The position numbers were made by a program, and so were the translations under genes. The notes under the pieces were generated by a model that worked only from the letters and a program-made list of their open reading frames with translations, was not told the DNA's origin and did no database searches. Positions 16,487-24,699 of a DNA stretch of 64,000 nt are shown here, piece by piece. Each line of letters opens with the position of its first letter. The stretch's first letter is position 1. The DNA comes from Mucilaginibacter sp. KACC 22063. GTDB lineage: Bacteria; Bacteroidota; Bacteroidia; Sphingobacteriales; Sphingobacteriaceae. The stretch lies in the NCBI RefSeq assembly GCF_028736115.1, contig NZ_CP117877.1:4464001-4528000 (forward strand), given 5' to 3'.

Positions 16487-17269
16487 ATGAGAAAGATTAT
16501 CGGAATTATTTTATCACCAATACATTACATAGCTTTCGGGTTAATATTGGTGATCTTTCAACCTATACAATGGATTTGCTATAAACTGTTTGGCTACAAA
16601 GCGCATAAGTATTCAGTAGACATCCTTAATTTCTTTTTAACCAGCAGCTATTACCTGCTGGGCAACCGCGTAAGCTGGACAAACAGGCAACCTTTACCAC
16701 TGAACCGCCCGATGATATTTGTAGCCAACCACCAAAGTATGTACGATATCCCCCCAATGATATGGCGGTTAAGTAAGTATCATGCAAAGTTTATTTCTAA
16801 AATTGAGCTGACTAAAAACATCCCTTCTATATCATACAATTTAAAAGTAGGCGGCGGCGCAAACATCGACCGTAAGGACCAGCGCCAGTCCATCACAGAA
16901 TTAATGAAACTGGGGCAGCGCATGAAAGAAAACAACTGGTCCACCGTTATTTTCCCGGAAGGTACCCGTTCTAAAGATGGTAATATTAAATTCTTCCGTG
17001 CGGCAGGTATTGCCACCATTCTTAAAAAATGTCCTGATGCTTTATTAGTGCCCATTGCTGTAGAAAACTCGTGGAAAATGGTGCAATATGGTGCATTTCC
17101 GCTAAGTACATTTGAGCATTTAAAATTTACAGTGCTTAACCCTATAGAGCCTAAAGCAGCAGCAAATGTGGATGAAGCAGTATTGCAATGTGAAAACGAG
17201 ATTAGGAAATTTTTAGGACAGCCTGAAAATTTAGAATCAAGAGACAAGGCTCAGGAAACAAGAGCTTAA
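16487..17269 (+). CDS. plsC: 1-acyl-sn-glycerol-3-phosphate acyltransferase
   Basis: 260-aa membrane-associated acyltransferase that acylates lysophosphatidate in phospholipid synthesis. An N-terminal hydrophobic region precedes the catalytic motif VANHQSMYD (NHX4D) and the acceptor-binding FPEGTRSKDG. The ATG at 16487 (MRKIIGIIL) follows a -7 element; an upstream TTG lies inside that element. The last ten residues (SRDKAQETRA) fall in a purine-rich stretch that looks like low-complexity spacer sequence. It converges with the LytTR regulator gene, 16 bp away. Confidence 0.9.
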   Translation: MRKIIGIILSPIHYIAFGLILVIFQPIQWICYKLFGYKAHKYSVDILNFFLTSSYYLLGNRVSWTNRQPLPLNRPMIFVANHQSMYDIPPMIWRLSKYHAKFISKIELTKNIPSISYNLKVGGGANIDRKDQRQSITELMKLGQRMKENNWSTVIFPEGTRSKDGNIKFFRAAGIATILKKCPDALLVPIAVENSWKMVQYGAFPLSTFEHLKFTVLNPIEPKAAANVDEAVLQCENEIRKFLGQPENLESRDKAQETRA

Positions 17270-17285
17270 TCTCGTCTAATAGACC

Positions 17286-18020
17286 CTATATATTCCTGTC
17301 CTCAATTTTATCGTAAAACTGATCGCGGTAGGTATCCCCTATCGGGATAACTTTATCACCGATACTGATACGGCTGCGTTCGATACTGTCAATTTTATTA
17401 AGCGCTACAATATAAGATTTGTGAACGCGAACAAAGTGTTTTTCGGGTAAGGCATCTTCCATCTTCTTCATGTTTTGAAGCGTGATAATGCGTTCATCAG
17501 GCGTAAAAATGGAGATATAATCTTTTAGCCCCTCTATGAATAAAATATCGTGCAGGTAAACTTTCTGAATTTTATGCTCGGTCTTCACAAAGATAAAATC
17601 GCTCATAAAATCATCATACTGTGCCTGCGTTTCCTCCTTAACAGGAGCCGGAGCAACTACAGCTGGCCTGATAACCGATTGCGCCTTTTGCACCGACTTA
17701 AAAAAACGGTCGAACGCTATGGGCTTCAGCAGGTAATCAACCACATCGAGTTCGTAGCCGTCTAAAGCATATTGCGGGTAAGCTGTGGTTAAAATAACCT
17801 TAGCCTTACCGTTAGCAATTTTCAGGAACTGCATACCGGTAAGCTCGGGCATCTGCACGTCCAGAAATACCAGGTCAATGCCGCCATCCTGCACCATAGT
17901 TAATGCCTCAATTGGATTAGTAGTGGCTTTAACCAACTGCAAAAAAGGAACTTTTGAAATATAATCTTCAACTATATGGATAGCCAAAGGCTCATCATCT
18001 ACTACCAGACACCTGATCAT
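17286..18020 (-). CDS. LytTR family response regulator
   Basis: 244-aa regulator. The receiver domain (about 1-115) has the DDE pair near residue 8, the phosphoacceptor D54 in LVFLDVQMPELTG and the late LLKPIAF lysine. The C-terminal LytTR DNA-binding domain (about 140-240) has FIEGLKDYISIF and HFVRVHKSYIVALNKI. The sensor gene lies one base upstream, so the two are one transcript. Repeated GATGAAC motifs beyond the sensor gene are plausible binding sites. Confidence 0.93.
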   Translation of the reverse strand: MIRCLVVDDEPLAIHIVEDYISKVPFLQLVKATTNPIEALTMVQDGGIDLVFLDVQMPELTGMQFLKIANGKAKVILTTAYPQYALDGYELDVVDYLLKPIAFDRFFKSVQKAQSVIRPAVVAPAPVKEETQAQYDDFMSDFIFVKTEHKIQKVYLHDILFIEGLKDYISIFTPDERIITLQNMKKMEDALPEKHFVRVHKSYIVALNKIDSIERSRISIGDKVIPIGDTYRDQFYDKIEDRNI

Positions 18021-18021
18021 T

Positions 18022-19035
18022 TTATAAAACTAATGATAATTCACAAGAATAACTATCCTCCCCATTTTGGATCTTAAGATCATATTTGCCAGGATACAGC
18101 AACTTTAAACGCCGTTGTACATTGTTTAAACCAATGCCCCCGGCAGCATCACGGTTATGCTGATGCTTTTTATTGTTTACATAAAAGTCCAGATGATCTG
18201 GCGTTACATTTAAGGTAAGCACAATAGGATGATCGGGGTCATTGGCAACGCCATGTTTGAAAGCATTTTCAACAAATGAAATCAACAACAACGGCACAAT
18301 GCGCTGATGGTCTACCGTGCCATTAACAGTATATTCAACAAAGGCCTTATTGCCGAAACGTATTTTTTGAAGGTCGATGTAATTTTGTAGGTACTTTAAC
18401 TCCTTATCTAAATCTACCTTGTTATCATTACACTCATACAGCATGTAACGCATAATTTCCGAAAGCTTTAATACAGCTTCGGGCGTAGTTTCGCTCCGTT
18501 GGTAGGCCAGTGAATAAATGGTATTAAGCGAATTGAATAAAAAATGGGGATTGATCTGCGATTTCAGAAATGACAATTCAGCGGTAAGCCGCTGATTTTC
18601 CAGGTCGCGCTGTACACGTTCATTCAAAAACCAGTCGACCGAAAACTGTAATACAATACTTAAAAATATAAAGATCAGGCTTACAAATACGGTACTAACA
18701 AAGTAATCGCCGTAGCCAACCACATGCCCCTTCATGCGTTCAAGCACGTATGACTTAAATAGTATGGCCACACCTAATTTAATAATCCCGAATAACCCAA
18801 TGGCTATCAGCACCATTAAAGCATAGGTTTTATACTTTTTGGTATCGAGATAATAGGGAATAAGTACAAGGTAATTGGTATAAAACAATACGATGTTAAT
18901 ACTGCCATAAAGCACAAACAAAACAAGCGCGGCTTTAAAACCCATGCGGCCATTATTGTACCACATGAACATAAAAAAGGCGATCATAGCCACCCAAAAC
19001 ACCACATGCCAGAAAATCTGCCAGCCTTTTTTCAT
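18022..19035 (-). CDS. LytS-like sensor histidine kinase
   Basis: 337-aa membrane sensor kinase of the His_kinase family. Four hydrophobic segments lie within residues 1-135, with no sizeable extracytoplasmic domain. A short coiled coil leads to the phosphoacceptor H164 in INPHFLFNSLNTI and a degenerate HATPase with SFVENAFKHGV and GGIGLNNVQRRLKLLY. Small-loop kinases of this type often sense envelope stress or work with an ABC transporter. The divergent small ORF and ABC exporter are candidate targets. Confidence 0.92.
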   Translation of the reverse strand: MKKGWQIFWHVVFWVAMIAFFMFMWYNNGRMGFKAALVLFVLYGSINIVLFYTNYLVLIPYYLDTKKYKTYALMVLIAIGLFGIIKLGVAILFKSYVLERMKGHVVGYGDYFVSTVFVSLIFIFLSIVLQFSVDWFLNERVQRDLENQRLTAELSFLKSQINPHFLFNSLNTIYSLAYQRSETTPEAVLKLSEIMRYMLYECNDNKVDLDKELKYLQNYIDLQKIRFGNKAFVEYTVNGTVDHQRIVPLLLISFVENAFKHGVANDPDHPIVLTLNVTPDHLDFYVNNKKHQHNRDAAGGIGLNNVQRRLKLLYPGKYDLKIQNGEDSYSCELSLVL

Positions 19036-19099
19036 GCAACTAATTTAATATTAGCATTTGTTTTTATGCTTTTAAATATATGTAAACGCTACTTTGATC

Positions 19100-19156
19100 G
19101 ATGAACAGGCAAATTGTTACGATGAACGGGTAAGTATTTGCAGACAGGCGTTCATC
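19100..19156. promoter_or_regulatory. putative LytTR binding sites (phased GATGAAC repeats)
   Basis: GATGAACAGG starts at 19100 and GATGAACGGG at 19121, a direct repeat with exactly 21-bp spacing, two helical turns. A third GATGAAC lies inverted at 19150-19156. LytTR regulators are known to bind short direct repeats spaced about two turns apart. The site lies between lytS-like and the ABC exporter genes and could control both directions. Confidence 0.6.
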
Positions 19157-19172
19157 TATAATTACCGCCTGT
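19144..19172. repeat. short inverted repeat next to the LytTR motifs
   Basis: ACAGGCG (19144-19150) and CGCCTGT (19166-19172) are 7-bp inverted arms around a 15-nt loop. It may be part of the regulatory region. Confidence 0.35.
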
Positions 19173-19242
19173 TGGTCTAAATGATTTTAGCACCTGATTT
19201 TTTTAAAGTCTATTTGTGTCGTTAAATCAATCACAACACAAA

Positions 19243-19449
19243 ATGAAAAAGCTAATATCTAATCTTAACCCATTCATGCTATTACTTATACCAGTAATGG
19301 TTGCCTTGGTGATGAGTGTAAGTTATCAGTTTGAACAAGCTAAAGAAATAGCAGAAAACACTTCAACTGTACATGCTACTTCCCTTTTTTATAAAAGCGT
19401 TAGTTTGGTAAAAACCGTGTGCGAAGTTGCACAACAAAAATTATGGTAA
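19243..19449 (+). CDS. small membrane protein, possibly part of an exporter operon
   Basis: 68 aa from ATG 19243, starting MKKLISNLNPFMLLLIPVMV, with one strong hydrophobic segment (about 9-27) and an amphipathic C-terminal part. Its stop overlaps the ABC ATPase ATG by 7 bp, which favours a real, coupled gene. A longer start at 19216 is possible. No family recognised; it could be a signal-anchored partner of the exporter or an unrelated short protein. Confidence 0.55.
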   Translation: MKKLISNLNPFMLLLIPVMVALVMSVSYQFEQAKEIAENTSTVHATSLFYKSVSLVKTVCEVAQQKLW

Positions 19450-20351
19450 TCCAAACTAACGATCTAAGCTTCACCTTCGGAAACCAGCAGGTAGTTAAAT
19501 CACTGTCATTGCAGGTGCCCGAGGGTAGCATATACGGTTTTCTTGGCCCAAACGGTGCTGGCAAAACCACCACCATAAAACTACTGCTTAACCTGCTGAA
19601 AACACAGCATGGCAGTATATCGCTGTTTGGTAAAGACATACAACATAACCGGTCTGAAATACTTTCGCAAATAGGTTCGCTAATTGAGCAACCTGCCATT
19701 TATGCGCATATGAGCGGCCGCGAAAACCTGCTGAACAGGGCGATGCTATTGCAAGTAAAGCGCAGTCGGATTGATGAAATGCTGGACCTTGTACATCTTA
19801 CCGAGGCAGCCGAAAAAAAGGCTGGCAAATATTCACTGGGCATGAAACAACGTCTGGGTATTGCCCTTGCTTTGCTTGCAGATCCTAAACTGTTAATACT
19901 TGACGAACCAACCAACGGATTAGACCCGAATGGCATCATCGAGATACGCGAACTGTTGGTTAAGCTGGTAAGCCAGCATGGCAAAACCGTATTCGTGTCA
20001 AGCCATTTACTTTCTGAAGTTGAAAAAATGGCTACACATGTAGGCATTATCAATTTTGGTGAACTTTTATTTCAAGGCGAAATACGCGAGCTGGACAAAA
20101 TTAGCCAGCCAATGGTACAAATTGAGGTGCAAGACACCGCCGATGCAGCTAATTACCTTAAACGCAGCGGCGTTAATGTGGCAGATATCAGCAACGATTT
20201 AATCATCGTTCCGTTTACTTCAAAAGACAACATGGCCAGCATTAACAAACAACTGGTTGAAGCCGGGCATACTGTTTACAGCATCCGCAAAACGCAAAAG
20301 GATCTTGAAAAACTTTTCCTTTCCATCACTCAAAAAACACAGGCTGCATGA
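19443..20351 (+). CDS. ABC transporter ATP-binding protein
   Basis: 302-aa ATPase of the bacitracin/lantibiotic-export type. It has Walker A FLGPNGAGKTTT (about 35-44), the Q-loop IEQPAIYAHMS, the signature YSLGMKQRLGIALAL, Walker B LLILDEPTNGLDP and the switch His in VFVSSHLL. The C-terminal region is the usual short regulatory extension. The ATG at 19443 gives the family N-terminus (MVIQTNDLSFTFG). It overlaps the permease gene by 4 bp. Confidence 0.94.
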   Translation: MVIQTNDLSFTFGNQQVVKSLSLQVPEGSIYGFLGPNGAGKTTTIKLLLNLLKTQHGSISLFGKDIQHNRSEILSQIGSLIEQPAIYAHMSGRENLLNRAMLLQVKRSRIDEMLDLVHLTEAAEKKAGKYSLGMKQRLGIALALLADPKLLILDEPTNGLDPNGIIEIRELLVKLVSQHGKTVFVSSHLLSEVEKMATHVGIINFGELLFQGEIRELDKISQPMVQIEVQDTADAANYLKRSGVNVADISNDLIIVPFTSKDNMASINKQLVEAGHTVYSIRKTQKDLEKLFLSITQKTQAA

Positions 20352-21142
20352 AAGGCTTTCTACTCTCTTTCCATTCCGAATATTATAAAAGCCGCAAAAC
20401 ACTTGGATTTTGGTGTGCCATTATATTACCTGTTTTACTTTGTACCCTTGTTACCTGGGGAGTATACAGCAAAGCCGATCGCTTAAGTAAATTGCCCCCC
20501 ATGATGCTATGGTTTACTTATACCAGCATCATACTTAATATAATGGGCTCTTTATTGTTACCTATATATATTGTATTTGTTGGTTATTCTGTTAATAATG
20601 TAGAGCACAAGGCAGATACCTGGAAAACCTTATTTAGCCTGCCCATACCTAAATGGTCTGTTTATGCAGCAAAGTATTTTTATGCGCTATTTCTGGTATT
20701 TTTATGCTTACTGCTTTTTGGGTTACTTACATTTATTTATGGCCATATACTAGGCATGCTAAACCCGGGTTTGCACTTTAAAGATTATAATGCCTTTAGT
20801 GTGATCATGCAGGTCTATTTAAAGCTGTTTTTATCGTCGCTTGGCATTCTCTCTATACAATTTTTACTTAGCCTGCTTTGGGCCGACTTTCTTAAACCTA
20901 TGGGAATAGGATTCGTGGGTACCATAGTAGGGGTTATTGCTACAACAACTAAATGGCAATTTGCTTACCTTTTTCCATATTCGCACCCATTGCTGGCTAT
21001 TATGTCAATATCTTTATCTGTTAAAAAGAATGCACCAATTGATGTCAACATTTTTAACAAAGAGATATTGGTAAGCCTTATTGTTGCCGTAGTAGTATTT
21101 ATTGTGGGTTACTTTATTGTTGAACGAAAGAGTGTGAAGTAA
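20348..21142 (+). CDS. ABC-2 type transporter permease
   Basis: 264-aa membrane protein with about six TM segments, resembling lantibiotic-immunity permeases (MutG/EpiG type) and ABC-2 permeases. It is coupled to the ATPase gene by a 4-bp overlap. Together they probably form an exporter for a peptide or lipid-linked compound. The LytS/LytTR pair on the other side of the divergent promoter region is a likely regulator. Confidence 0.88.
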   Translation: MKGFLLSFHSEYYKSRKTLGFWCAIILPVLLCTLVTWGVYSKADRLSKLPPMMLWFTYTSIILNIMGSLLLPIYIVFVGYSVNNVEHKADTWKTLFSLPIPKWSVYAAKYFYALFLVFLCLLLFGLLTFIYGHILGMLNPGLHFKDYNAFSVIMQVYLKLFLSSLGILSIQFLLSLLWADFLKPMGIGFVGTIVGVIATTTKWQFAYLFPYSHPLLAIMSISLSVKKNAPIDVNIFNKEILVSLIVAVVVFIVGYFIVERKSVK

Positions 21143-21194
21143 CGTGGTTAGGTACTAAAGCCCTATTCAGTTTAAATACATGCGTCTTTGCGAT

Positions 21195-21208
21195 CCGTCG
21201 CCTGACGG
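21195..21208. repeat. small palindrome in an interspersed repeat remnant
   Basis: CCGTC / GACGG arms (21195-21199 with 21204-21208) around GCCT, within a stretch reading GTCTTTGCGATCCGTCGCC. It looks like a piece of a dispersed palindromic element. No coding role. Confidence 0.35.
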
Positions 21209-21223
21209 AGAAGCAATTTGAGA

Positions 21224-21432
21224 TTAATTCGCAACCCGTTTTACCATGCGCCAAAACAAATAAACCAGCGAACCCAGTATGGGCACAACAATCATGATAG
21301 CAACCCACAACACTTTGCTGTTTTTATCAAGATTGGGTTGCCGATAGCATGCAGCAGGGTAAAGATTAAAAGCCCGAGCCACACAATCATGACGATGAGC
21401 CCGAGTGTGCCGGTTACAAAAGAGAGATCCAT
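21224..21432 (-). pseudogene. PLDc_N domain small membrane protein, frameshifted
   Basis: From ATG 21432 one frame reads MDLSFVTGTLGLIVMIVWLG and on to LLHAIG before ending early. A different frame continues with NLDKNSKVLWVAIMI and ends VYLFWRMVKRVAN at 21224. Joined, these give a typical two-TM PLDase N-terminal (PLDc_N) protein of about 69 residues with the NLDK motif. The total of 209 bp is one base short of a whole number of codons, so a single-base deletion near 21330 explains it. Either a real frameshift or a sequencing or assembly error. Confidence 0.75.
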
Positions 21433-21440
21433 AGCTTTAG

Positions 21441-23204
21441 TTAGTCAGTAATTGGTTCAGTCGTATACTTTTCACCAATTTGCTGACGCCACATAGCGTA
21501 GTACAATCCTTTTTGTGCAAGCAGATCCTGATGTTTGCCCGACTCTACAATATGGCCCTTCTCCAGCACATAAATATGGTCGGCATGCATTATTGTTGAT
21601 AGCCTGTGTGCGATCAAAATGGTGATATGATCATTCAACACAGAAACATCGCGGATGGTTTCAGTAATCTCTTCTTCTGTTAATGAATCAAGCGCAGAGG
21701 TCGCTTCGTCAAACACCAATAAGTCTGGCCTGCGTAATAATGCACGGGCTATAGACAGGCGCTGCTTTTCGCCACCAGATACTTTTACGCCACCTTCGCC
21801 AATTACACTATCCAGCCCTTTATCGGCTCGTGCAAGCAGGCTTTGGCATGCTGCACGGTGTAATACATTCATACACTCTTCGTCGGTAGCATCAGGGCGC
21901 ACAAATTTCAAATTTTCGCGGATGGTCCCCGAAAACAATTGCGTATCCTGTGTTACAAAACCGATCTTTTCGCGCAGTTGGTCAAGGTCAATGTCTTTAC
22001 TCATGATACCGTTGTAAAGTACATCACCTTCCATTGGCTGGTACAAGCCTACAAGCAATTTTACCAGCGTTGTCTTACCCGAACCTGACGGACCTACAAA
22101 AGCGATGGTTTCGCCGGTATGGGTTTCAAAGCCAATATGGTTAAGTGCATTACGGGTAGCAGTAAGGTGCTTAAAGCTTACATTGTTAAATGTAAGCTTG
22201 CGCACTTTTTCTAACAATACCGGCTTGGCGGGTTTTTTATCGATCGGGATACTCAGTATCCTGCTAAAATTACCCAAAGAAACCTCGGCTTCGCGCCATG
22301 CCAGCATTACGTTACCTAACTCCTGTAAAGGATTGAACAAGAAGAATGAATAAAACAAAAAGCTGAAATACTGTCCCGGTGATATTGTTTGTTTAAAGAT
22401 CAGCATCAATAAGACAACTACCATTGTACTGCGTACCAAGTTTACAGTAGTACCCTGTACAAAGCTCATGCTGCGTACGTACTTTACCTTACGCAGTTCA
22501 AGGTCGAGGATCTTATAGGTTGTTTTATTCAGACGTTCAATTTCCTGTTTGGCAAGGCCAAGGCTTTTTACCAGTTCTATGTTACGTAACGACTCGGTAG
22601 TGGAACCTGCCAAAGATGTTGTTTCGGCAACAATGGTTTTTTGTATGGTTTTTATCCTGCGGCTTAATACCATACTTACAAAGGCAATTACCGGGATAGA
22701 CGCAAAATACACCAGGGTTACTTTATAGCTAACGGTAATAGAATAAACGATAACGAATACCATACCAATGAAGCTTACAAAAAGCACACTAATAAATGAG
22801 GTAATAAATTTTTCGTTATCGGTACGTACCTTTTGTAATATACCCAAGGTCTCGCCGCTGCGCTGGTCTTCAAATACCTGGTAAGGTAGCTCGAGCGAGT
22901 GCTTTAAGCCATCGGCGTACATTTGAGCGCCAACCTTTTGGGTAATTATGTTGGTGAAATAATCCTGAAAATTCTTGGCAATACGCGATACCATAGCTAC
23001 ACCTATAGCAGCGCCTACTAATAAAAGTACGTTGTGGATATATTGCTCATAAGCCAGTTGCGAGCGTTTTTCAATCACCTGGTCAACAATACGGCCGGTG
23101 ATATACGGATCGAGCAAAGAGAAACCTATATTGAATGCGGCACATACCAAAGCAAGCACCACAACCCATTTGTGACGGGATAAATAGGAAAGCAATAATT
23201 TCAT
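21441..23204 (-). CDS. ABC transporter, fused permease and ATPase (MsbA-like)
   Basis: 587-aa half-transporter with six TM helices in the first 310 residues, and an ATPase domain with Walker A VGPSGSGKTTLVKLL, signature VSGGEKQRLSIARALL, Walker B LLVFDEATSALD and the H-loop IAHRLS. It would function as a homodimer or heterodimer exporting a lipid or peptide. The start chosen is ATG 23204 (MKLLLSYLSRHK); the 13 upstream in-frame codons lie in the frr terminator region. A 9-bp gap follows to the frameshifted PLDc_N gene. Confidence 0.92.
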   Translation of the reverse strand: MKLLLSYLSRHKWVVVLALVCAAFNIGFSLLDPYITGRIVDQVIEKRSQLAYEQYIHNVLLLVGAAIGVAMVSRIAKNFQDYFTNIITQKVGAQMYADGLKHSLELPYQVFEDQRSGETLGILQKVRTDNEKFITSFISVLFVSFIGMVFVIVYSITVSYKVTLVYFASIPVIAFVSMVLSRRIKTIQKTIVAETTSLAGSTTESLRNIELVKSLGLAKQEIERLNKTTYKILDLELRKVKYVRSMSFVQGTTVNLVRSTMVVVLLMLIFKQTISPGQYFSFLFYSFFLFNPLQELGNVMLAWREAEVSLGNFSRILSIPIDKKPAKPVLLEKVRKLTFNNVSFKHLTATRNALNHIGFETHTGETIAFVGPSGSGKTTLVKLLVGLYQPMEGDVLYNGIMSKDIDLDQLREKIGFVTQDTQLFSGTIRENLKFVRPDATDEECMNVLHRAACQSLLARADKGLDSVIGEGGVKVSGGEKQRLSIARALLRRPDLLVFDEATSALDSLTEEEITETIRDVSVLNDHITILIAHRLSTIMHADHIYVLEKGHIVESGKHQDLLAQKGLYYAMWRQQIGEKYTTEPITD

Positions 23205-23210
23205 GCAACA

Positions 23211-23250
23211 AAAATAAAAAAGGGAATGGCGCAAATTGCTCATTCCCTTT
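23211..23250 (-). terminator. intrinsic terminator of frr
   Basis: On the minus strand, stem AAAGGGAATG / CATTCCCTTT (23241-23250 with 23219-23228) is followed by a T-rich tail. It ends just before the downstream ABC transporter start. Confidence 0.9.
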
Positions 23251-23271
23251 AATTTGACATTCGGTTAATGA

Positions 23272-23835
23272 TTAAACCGTCATGATATCTTTTTCTTTGG
23301 CTTCGGTAAGCTTGTCAACTTTTACAATATAGCTGTCGGTCAGTTTCTGAACTTCGCCTTCGCCGGTTTTAATTTCGTCTTCAGATACGCCTTCAGATTT
23401 CAGTTTCTGAATTTTAGCGTTGGTATCTTTACGGATGTTACGAACAGCAACTTTACCGTTTTCAGCTTCTGCTTTTACCTTTTTAACCAGGTCGCGGCGG
23501 CGCTCTTCGGTAAGCGGCGGTACATTAAGGCGGATAACCACACCATCATTTTGCGGGTTAATGCCTAAATCGGCCTCTTTAATTGCTTTTTCAATAGCAG
23601 TAAGCAATGATTTTTCCCAAGGCTGTACAATAATAGTACGGGCATCAGGCGTATTTACGTTACCTACTTGTGAAAGCGGGGTCGGCGTACCGTAGTAGTC
23701 AACCGAAATACCATCTAACATTGATGGGCTTGCTTTACCAGCACGTATCTTGCTTAATTCGTTATCAGTATGGTCAATGGCTTTATCCATTAAAGCCTTA
23801 GCATCATTTAACTGTTTTTTAATGAGTTCGCTCAT
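23272..23835 (-). CDS. frr: ribosome-recycling factor
   Basis: 187-aa factor that splits post-termination ribosomes with EF-G. It has the RRF core: KIRAGKASPSMLDGISVDYYG, TIIVQPWEKSL, NDGVVIRLNVPPLTEERRRD and KVAVRNIRKDTNAKIQKL. It has its own -7 element upstream and an intrinsic terminator downstream, although it lies next to pyrH as in many bacteria. Confidence 0.97.
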   Translation of the reverse strand: MSELIKKQLNDAKALMDKAIDHTDNELSKIRAGKASPSMLDGISVDYYGTPTPLSQVGNVNTPDARTIIVQPWEKSLLTAIEKAIKEADLGINPQNDGVVIRLNVPPLTEERRRDLVKKVKAEAENGKVAVRNIRKDTNAKIQKLKSEGVSEDEIKTGEGEVQKLTDSYIVKVDKLTEAKEKDIMTV

Positions 23836-23856
23836 TGTTCAATTTTTTTATTGCAG

Positions 23857-23864
23857 CAAATATA
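23857..23864 (-). promoter_or_regulatory. candidate -7 element of frr
   Basis: TATATTTG on the minus strand, 21 bp before the frr ATG, in the pyrH-frr spacer. It implies separate transcription of frr. Confidence 0.55.
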
Positions 23865-23887
23865 TTTAATTAGACTCAAGTAGTGCG

Positions 23888-23952
23888 TATCAAGTATCAA
23901 GACTTTGCTTTACAATCGGAGAAGCATCTTGATACCAGTCACTTGATACCTG
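23888..23952. repeat. GTATCAAG-type repeat cluster
   Basis: The pyrH-frr spacer contains direct GTATCAAG copies near 23888-23903 and inverted CTTGATAC copies near 23929-23952, enough for a hairpin. It resembles dispersed short repeats and has no coding potential. Confidence 0.5.
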
Positions 23953-23960
23953 ATACTAAT

Positions 23961-24665
23961 TTATTTCACCAGTGTTCCGATAGTTTCGCCGTTGGCAATG
24001 CGTTCAAAATTGCCTGGTTTGTTCATATCAAATACAATAATCGGCAATTTGTTTTCCTGGCAAAGGGTGATGGCTGTCATGTCCATTACGTTTAAACCTT
24101 TGTCGTAAACTTCGGCAAAAGATATTTCGTCAAAACGGGTTGCGGTTGGGTCTTTTTCAGGATCGGCGGTATAGATACCGTCAACGCGGGTACCTTTTAA
24201 TACAACGTCAGCCTTAATCTCGATAGCACGCAGCGATGCCGCAGTATCAGTAGTAAAGTAAGGGTTACCTGTACCTGCACCAAAAATTACAATACGGCCT
24301 GTTTCAAGATGTGTCATGGCGCGGCGGCGGATGTAAGGCTCGCAGATCTGTTCCATTTTAATGGCCGATTGCAGGCGTGTTTCAACACCGATACCTTCCA
24401 GTGCACTTTGCAGTGCCATACAATTGATCACAGTTGCCAGCATCCCCATGTAATCAGCCTGAGCACGTTCCATGCCCGATTTTTCTGCACTTAGCCCCCG
24501 GAAGATGTTACCACCACCCACAACAATGGCAATTTCAATCCCCGCATCATGAACCTTTTTAATGTCATGAGCATACTGCAATACCCTATTGTTGTCAATA
24601 CCGTACTGCCTCTCGCCCATTAACGATTCACCGCTAAGCTTTAATAATATCCGTTTGTATTTCAT
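23961..24665 (-). CDS. pyrH: UMP kinase
   Basis: 234-aa bacterial UMP kinase of the amino-acid kinase fold, making UDP from UMP. It starts YKRILLKLSGESLMG, then has VGGGNIFRGL, and a TDTAASLRAIEIKADV block; it ends with FDMNKPGNFERIANGETIGTLV. Transcribed with the translation genes; a 125-bp spacer separates it from frr, and 34 bp separate it from nagA upstream. Confidence 0.96.
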   Translation of the reverse strand: MKYKRILLKLSGESLMGERQYGIDNNRVLQYAHDIKKVHDAGIEIAIVVGGGNIFRGLSAEKSGMERAQADYMGMLATVINCMALQSALEGIGVETRLQSAIKMEQICEPYIRRRAMTHLETGRIVIFGAGTGNPYFTTDTAASLRAIEIKADVVLKGTRVDGIYTADPEKDPTATRFDEISFAEVYDKGLNVMDMTAITLCQENKLPIIVFDMNKPGNFERIANGETIGTLVK

Positions 24666-24699
24666 TTATATTAGTTTGTGTCTTTCTAAGCAATGTTTA

